NCBI RefSeq assembly: GCF_001908235.1
Contig: NZ_LGHK01000200.1
Coordinates: forward strand, 1-35,857
Length of the DNA: 35,857 nucleotides
Origin: Bradyrhizobium sp. NAS96.2
GTDB taxonomy: Bacteria > Pseudomonadota > Alphaproteobacteria > Rhizobiales > Xanthobacteraceae
Reading direction: 5' to 3'
Below are positions 31,900 to 35,857 of the stretch, one piece after another (position 1 is the first letter of the stretch; each line of letters starts with the position of its first letter). A model generated the notes under the pieces. It did not search any database. It worked only from the letters and a program-made list of their open reading frames with translations, and was not told where the DNA came from. The translations under genes were made by a program, and so were the position numbers.

Positions 31900-34406
31900 T
31901 CAGCAGCGTTGCGGTGTGCGGTCTGGTCGATCGGGAAGTCGCAGGTCACGGTCGTGCCGCGCCCGACGGTCGAATCGACGCGCACCCGGCCGCCATGCAG
32001 CTCGACGAAGGAGCGCACCAGCGACAGTCCGAGCCCCGCGCCGCGATGCCGCGAGCCGTGCGAATGGCTCTCGAACCAGTTGAACACCTTGTCGCGCATC
32101 TCGGCTGGAATGCCGGGACCGGCATCGGTCACCGCAAACACCACGCTGTGCTCGGTGCGGTGCGCGCTGATCGTGACGGTGGCATCATGCGGCGAGAAGC
32201 CGACGGCGTTGGCAAGCAGATTGTAGAGCACCTGCACCACGCGCCGCTCGTCGCCGACGAAGGCGCCGATATTGGGCTCGATATCGACCTTCAGCGTGAT
32301 GCGGTCGGTTGCCAGACGATCCTGAATGCCTTCAGCGGCGGCCTCGATCGCCTGGCCGATATTGACCGGGCCGAGCTCGAGCTTCATCGCGCCGGCGTCG
32401 ATGGTCGCGAGATCGAGGATGTTGTTGGTCAGCGCCAGCAGCGCGTTGGTCGATTTGGTGACGTAATCGAGATACTCGGCCTGCTTCGGCGTCAGCGGCC
32501 CGGTCGAGGGATCGCTGAGGAAATGCGCGAAGCCGATGATGGTGGTGAGCGGCGCGCGCAGCTCGTAGGAGACGTGGTGGACGAAATCCACCTTCATCTG
32601 GTCGGCAGCTTCCAGCGCCTCGTTGCGTTCGCGCAGCGCCCGCTCGACATTCTCGGTGTCGGTGATGTCCTGGAAGGCGAGCAGGGTCTTGCCGTCGGGC
32701 AGCGGGATGGTCATGCAGTTCAGCACGCTGCCGTCCTTGCGCTCCAGCTTGAGCGCGACCTGGGCGCGGTTCTCGATCGCGGTGATCGATTCGCGCAGCG
32801 TCCGCCAGGTCAGCGCGTCGTCGAACAGCGGCCGGCACAATGCTTCCACCTGCTCGATATGCGGTTCGCCCTGCAGCGCGTCGGCCGGCAGCTTCCACAT
32901 CTTGGCGAAGGGTGGGTTGAACAGTTCGGCGCGGCCGTTGCTGCCGAACACCGTGACCGCTTCGCCGAGATTGTCGAGAGTCTCGCGCTGCACCCGTGTC
33001 AGGCGGTCGTAGCGGCGCGCGAGGTCGAGGCTCTCGGTGACGTTGTCGAACAGATAGGTGACGCCACCCTCGAGGTTCGGCGTGGTGACGACGCTGATGG
33101 CGCGGCCGTCGGGCAGGAACCAGGTGTAGGTCTCGGATTCGACCGCGCGATAGGCCTCATGCAACTTGGCCTTCCAGGCGCGGAAATCCGGTTGCTCGGG
33201 CAGCTTGCGGTTGGCACGCAGGCGATCGAGGACGCTGGAATCGTCGGGGTTGCTGTCGAGGAAGGCCTGGTCGAGGCCCCACAGCCGCCGGTAGGATTCG
33301 TTGTAGAAGGTGAGGCGCCGGTCGGCATCGAACACCGCGACACCCGAGGACAATTGGTCGAGGGTGCGCCGGTGCGCTTCGACCATCCGCGCGATCGCCG
33401 CGCGCAGCGCCGCGGCCTCGCTGGCGTCGATCGCGATGCCGGCGCTGCCGCCGGAGAGTTTCAGCGCCTGGACGTCGTAGATCCGCCGCTCGCCGCTGAC
33501 GACGATCGGCAGCCGTGCGGCATAATTGGCATTGTCGTTCAGCGCGCGGGTCAGTTCGGTGCGTTGGTCGCTTTCGAGCAGTTCGAGATTGCGCTGCAGC
33601 GCGTCCGACACGCTCTTGCCCTCGGTGGCGCGGACATAGGCCGCGTTGGCATAGCGCAGATTGCCCTCGAGGCTCTTGGCCCAGATCGGCCATGGGGCGG
33701 CAGCGGCGAAATCGCGCAGCAGCTCGGTCTCCTCCTGCAGCGTCTTGTAGCGCAGGTTGGATTCGGCCAGCTCGCGGCGCAGGCCGCCGAGCTCGCGGAT
33801 CCGCACGATGGCCTGGCCGCCGATCGCGCGGCCCATCGCCTCGATGGCGCGGCCGGCCGAGGTCGAGAGGTTGAGCAGGAACGCTTCGCCCTTCTCGCGC
33901 AGCGCGTCGACCGCGTGGTCCATCTGCAGCGCCGGCTCGGGCGGCAGCCAGGTTCCGAAGGCGAGGATGCGCTGCGGCGGGCCCTCCTGCGACATCACCA
34001 GCGAGATGTCGCCCGAGATCTGCGGCCGGTTGTCGCCGGCGGCCCACGAGATCAAGACCTGCGGCTCGACGAACAGCAGCGCGCGCAGCCGGTCCGATTG
34101 CGCCTGGAGGTCCGTGATCTCGGACTGCAGCTGCTCCTCGTTCCGCGTCGCGCGCAGGCGGGTGCGCATGAGGAGGATCGCGGCGACGGCAGAGAAGCCG
34201 ACCAGCGCGAACGATGTCGCGAGGACCGCGACCTCCTGGTGATTGAAACCGAAATGATCCGACATCGCCTGGGTGAGCACGCTCTCGGCGGCAAACGAAT
34301 TGCGGGCCGGCAGCAATGCGGTGATGGCGAGCCCAATCATGCCGTCGCGCGCCAGTGAGGTGCATGACAGCAGGGTTCGACGCACTGCCGCGACTACGCC
34401 CGACAT
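31896..34406 (-). CDS. divL: DivL-type cell-cycle pseudo-histidine kinase
   Basis: An 836-residue membrane sensor. Two hydrophobic segments (about 20-38 and 58-81) come first, then a coiled stretch and several PAS domains (near 230-325, 345-465 and 475-590). A DHp domain and an HATPase follow, the latter with VTDAGPGIP, NWFESHSHG and GAGLGLSLVRSF. The H-box reads FVHHVSYELRAPL: Tyr614 (codon 32567-32565) replaces the phospho-acceptor His, the hallmark of Caulobacter DivL, which controls CckA. Location next to tsaE supports this. ATG 34406 is preferred over TTG 34427. It is translationally coupled to tsaE-amgK. Confidence 0.9.
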   Translation of the reverse strand: MSGVVAAVRRTLLSCTSLARDGMIGLAITALLPARNSFAAESVLTQAMSDHFGFNHQEVAVLATSFALVGFSAVAAILLMRTRLRATRNEEQLQSEITDLQAQSDRLRALLFVEPQVLISWAAGDNRPQISGDISLVMSQEGPPQRILAFGTWLPPEPALQMDHAVDALREKGEAFLLNLSTSAGRAIEAMGRAIGGQAIVRIRELGGLRRELAESNLRYKTLQEETELLRDFAAAAPWPIWAKSLEGNLRYANAAYVRATEGKSVSDALQRNLELLESDQRTELTRALNDNANYAARLPIVVSGERRIYDVQALKLSGGSAGIAIDASEAAALRAAIARMVEAHRRTLDQLSSGVAVFDADRRLTFYNESYRRLWGLDQAFLDSNPDDSSVLDRLRANRKLPEQPDFRAWKAKLHEAYRAVESETYTWFLPDGRAISVVTTPNLEGGVTYLFDNVTESLDLARRYDRLTRVQRETLDNLGEAVTVFGSNGRAELFNPPFAKMWKLPADALQGEPHIEQVEALCRPLFDDALTWRTLRESITAIENRAQVALKLERKDGSVLNCMTIPLPDGKTLLAFQDITDTENVERALRERNEALEAADQMKVDFVHHVSYELRAPLTTIIGFAHFLSDPSTGPLTPKQAEYLDYVTKSTNALLALTNNILDLATIDAGAMKLELGPVNIGQAIEAAAEGIQDRLATDRITLKVDIEPNIGAFVGDERRVVQVLYNLLANAVGFSPHDATVTISAHRTEHSVVFAVTDAGPGIPAEMRDKVFNWFESHSHGSRHRGAGLGLSLVRSFVELHGGRVRVDSTVGRGTTVTCDFPIDQTAHRNAAE

Positions 34407-34433
34407 ATGTTGCCCCAGAACGCACAAACCTTA

Positions 34434-34507
34434 GGGCATGATCCGGAAAAGAGGAGACCGGTGTTCCCCCACGGCAAACGTTTGACGTTTGTCCGGGGAT
34501 CATGCCC
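34434..34507. repeat. GCATGATC-type palindromic repeat, expanded copy 3
   Basis: Outer arms GGGCATGATCC (34434-34444) and GGATCATGCCC (34497-34507) are perfect. The interior is longer than in copies 1 and 2 and contains a second palindrome, CAAACG-TTTGA-CGTTTG. It lies in the 300-base gap between dut and divL, on the promoter side of divL. The rest of the gap (34508-34725) shows only an imperfect hairpin near 34677-34701 and no gene. Confidence 0.8.
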
Positions 34508-34725
34508 AAGCAGGACCCGACAGCCGACGAAGACCCCCCCGTCGCGCTCGAATCAATCCAGAATAGTCCCAACGGGACTCGCCGAGTAAGAGTCCAGACC
34601 GTGAACGCAGAATCCGCTGTGAAAAAATGCGGCCGGTGGTGTGGATTTTACGCGAATTGACTCCGTAATCGTGCCGAGATCGCACGCGAAGCGTGATCTC
34701 CCGGAGGCGGTCCGCACACTTCGCG

Positions 34726-35184
34726 CTAGCGTCCGGTCGAGCCGAAGCCGCCGCCGCCGCGCTCGGTTGACGACAGCACGTCGACCGGAACCAGCTCGGC
34801 CTTTGTGACCGGCGCGATCACCATCTGCGCGATGCGCTCGCCGCGCCGGATCGAAAACGCCTCCTGGCCATGATTGATCAGCAGCACGTTGATCTCGCCG
34901 CGATAGTCGGCGTCAACAGTGCCGGGCGAGTTCAGCACCGTGACGCCGTATTTGGCGGCAAGGCCGGAACGCGGCCGCACCTGCGCCTCATAGCCCGGCG
35001 GCAGCGCGATCGTCAGCCCGGTTGGAACCATCTCGTAGCGGCCCGGCAGCAGCAGCAGCGGCGCCGACCGCGGCACCGCGGCCAACAGGTCGAGCCCGGC
35101 CGCGTCCGCGGTCTGGTAGATCGGCAGCAGGAGATCTGCGCCATGCGGCAATTGGTGGACTTCGACCTTGATGGTGGCGCTCAC
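34726..35184 (-). CDS. dut: dUTP diphosphatase
   Basis: Hydrolyses dUTP to dUMP and pyrophosphate, keeping uracil out of DNA and feeding dTMP synthesis. The 152 residues match the trimeric family, with all five motifs in order: AGLDL, RPRSGLA, GTVDADYRGEI (catalytic Asp), RGERIAQMV and the C-terminal P-loop-like RGGGGFGSTGR. Its ATG overlaps the coaBC stop, so the two are translationally coupled; coaBC-dut is a common proteobacterial pair. Confidence 0.97.
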   Translation of the reverse strand: MSATIKVEVHQLPHGADLLLPIYQTADAAGLDLLAAVPRSAPLLLLPGRYEMVPTGLTIALPPGYEAQVRPRSGLAAKYGVTVLNSPGTVDADYRGEINVLLINHGQEAFSIRRGERIAQMVIAPVTKAELVPVDVLSSTERGGGGFGSTGR

Positions 35185-35857
35185 GATCCGGTTCCTACTT
35201 CTCTTGCGATCCGCGAGACCAGCGCAGTCGCGACTTCTTCCTTGGTCATCACGGGCCAGGAGTCGACGGTGACGTCCTTGCCCTCGCGCGAGAGCAGGTG
35301 AACGGTGTTGCGGTCGCCACCCATCACGCCGGTCGCCGGCGAGACGTCGTTGGCGACGATCCAGTCGCAGCCCTTGCGCGCGAACTTTGCCTTGGCGTTC
35401 TCGATCAGGTGCTCGGTCTCGGCGGCGAAGCCGATCACCAGCGGCGGCCGCTTCTCCTTCAGCTTCGAGATTGTCGCGAGGATGTCGGGGTTCTCGACCA
35501 GCTGCAGCGGCGGCATCCCGGCCGCGGTCTTTTTCAGCTTCTGGCTGCCTTCGCTGGCGACCCGCCAGTCGGCGACCGCGGCGGCAAAGATCGCAACGTC
35601 GACCGGCAGCGCCGCCTCGACCCGGTGCAGCATGTCGCGCGCGGATTCGACGCGCATCACGGAGATGCCCTGGGGATCGTCGAGCTCGACCGGGCCGGTC
35701 ACCAGCACGACCTCGGCGCCGGCGGCGCGGGCGGCGGCGGCGATCGCAAAGCCCTGCTTGCCGGACGAGCGGTTGGCGATGTAGCGCACCGGGTCGATCG
35801 CCTCATGGGTCGGCCCGGCGGTGATCAGCACGCGCTTGCCGGCGAGCGGACGCGGCT
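35181..35857 (-). CDS. coaBC: Phosphopantothenoylcysteine synthetase/decarboxylase CoaBC, C-terminal part (runs off the window)
   Basis: Coenzyme A synthesis enzyme; only the C-terminal CoaB (ligase) half is in the window. The frame is open to the last base and begins with PRPLAGKRVLITAGPTHEAIDPVRYI, the start of the CoaB domain; the true start lies beyond the right edge. NRSSGKQGFAIA, AAAVADWRV, KLKK and VIGFAAETE are conserved CoaB features, and VANDVS near the end contacts the substrate. The GTG near 35831 is internal, not a start. The stop overlaps the dut ATG. Confidence 0.95.
   Translation of the reverse strand, partial: PRPLAGKRVLITAGPTHEAIDPVRYIANRSSGKQGFAIAAAARAAGAEVVLVTGPVELDDPQGISVMRVESARDMLHRVEAALPVDVAIFAAAVADWRVASEGSQKLKKTAAGMPPLQLVENPDILATISKLKEKRPPLVIGFAAETEHLIENAKAKFARKGCDWIVANDVSPATGVMGGDRNTVHLLSREGKDVTVDSWPVMTKEEVATALVSRIAREVGTGS

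Noticed and set aside
34677..34701. Terminator of dut
   Set aside because: The arms pair only with a bulge and no T run follows on the minus strand.

Overview
This window looks like core chromosome from an alphaproteobacterium of the Bradyrhizobium group (Nitrobacteraceae). The evidence is high GC with strongly GC-biased third positions, long antisense shadow frames over most genes, and Rhizobiales-type proteins: a zinc-ribbon-less AccD, a class II EPSP synthase, an AddAB nuclease, a DivL pseudokinase and a TsaE-AmgK fusion. Several families of palindromic intergenic repeats that I associate with Bradyrhizobium genomes are also present. The genus is an inference from gene order and repeat style, not from a database search.

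Left part (1-5300): a glycerol-3-phosphate binding protein (ugpB) with a PhoB-box-like promoter, a class III CoA-transferase, and the divergent ohr/ohrR peroxide-resistance pair with candidate operators between them. A GIY-YIG mini-nuclease, a repeat cluster, tRNA-Ala(GGC) and an acidic TIGR02300-type protein follow.

Central part (5400-18700): a dense, mostly plus-strand housekeeping block of aroA-cmk, rpsA, sppA, ihfB, lapA, trpF-trpB, trpA, accD-folC and a metallophosphoesterase. It joins shikimate and tryptophan synthesis, nucleotide supply, ribosomal protein S1, fatty acid and folate synthesis. Two insertions stand out: a small secreted protein between cmk and rpsA, and a DUF559 nuclease gene sitting between two 49-bp inverted double-hairpin repeats that separate trpB from trpA.

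Right part (18700-35857): mostly minus strand, read right to left as coaBC-dut, divL-tsaE/amgK, a PilZ gene, a murU-like gene, addB-addA and trxA. This combines coenzyme A synthesis, nucleotide sanitation, cell-cycle control, peptidoglycan sugar recycling and double-strand-break repair. A three-gene islet (LysR regulator, divergent BASS-type transporter, DUF2891 protein) with an inverted repeat pair next to it interrupts this block between murU and addB.

The most unusual signal is the repeat family made of two consecutive hairpins plus a GGTGAGGG-type tail, arranged as inverted pairs at 14157-14609 and 28904-29026, with a variant at 9976-10101. One pair encloses a complete DUF559 nuclease gene almost exactly, and the repeat tail supplies its ribosome-binding sequence. 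A second mini-nuclease (GIY-YIG) lies beside a different repeat cluster at 4469-4695. This suggests, without proving it, that small single-domain nucleases accompany or mobilise REP-like repeats here.
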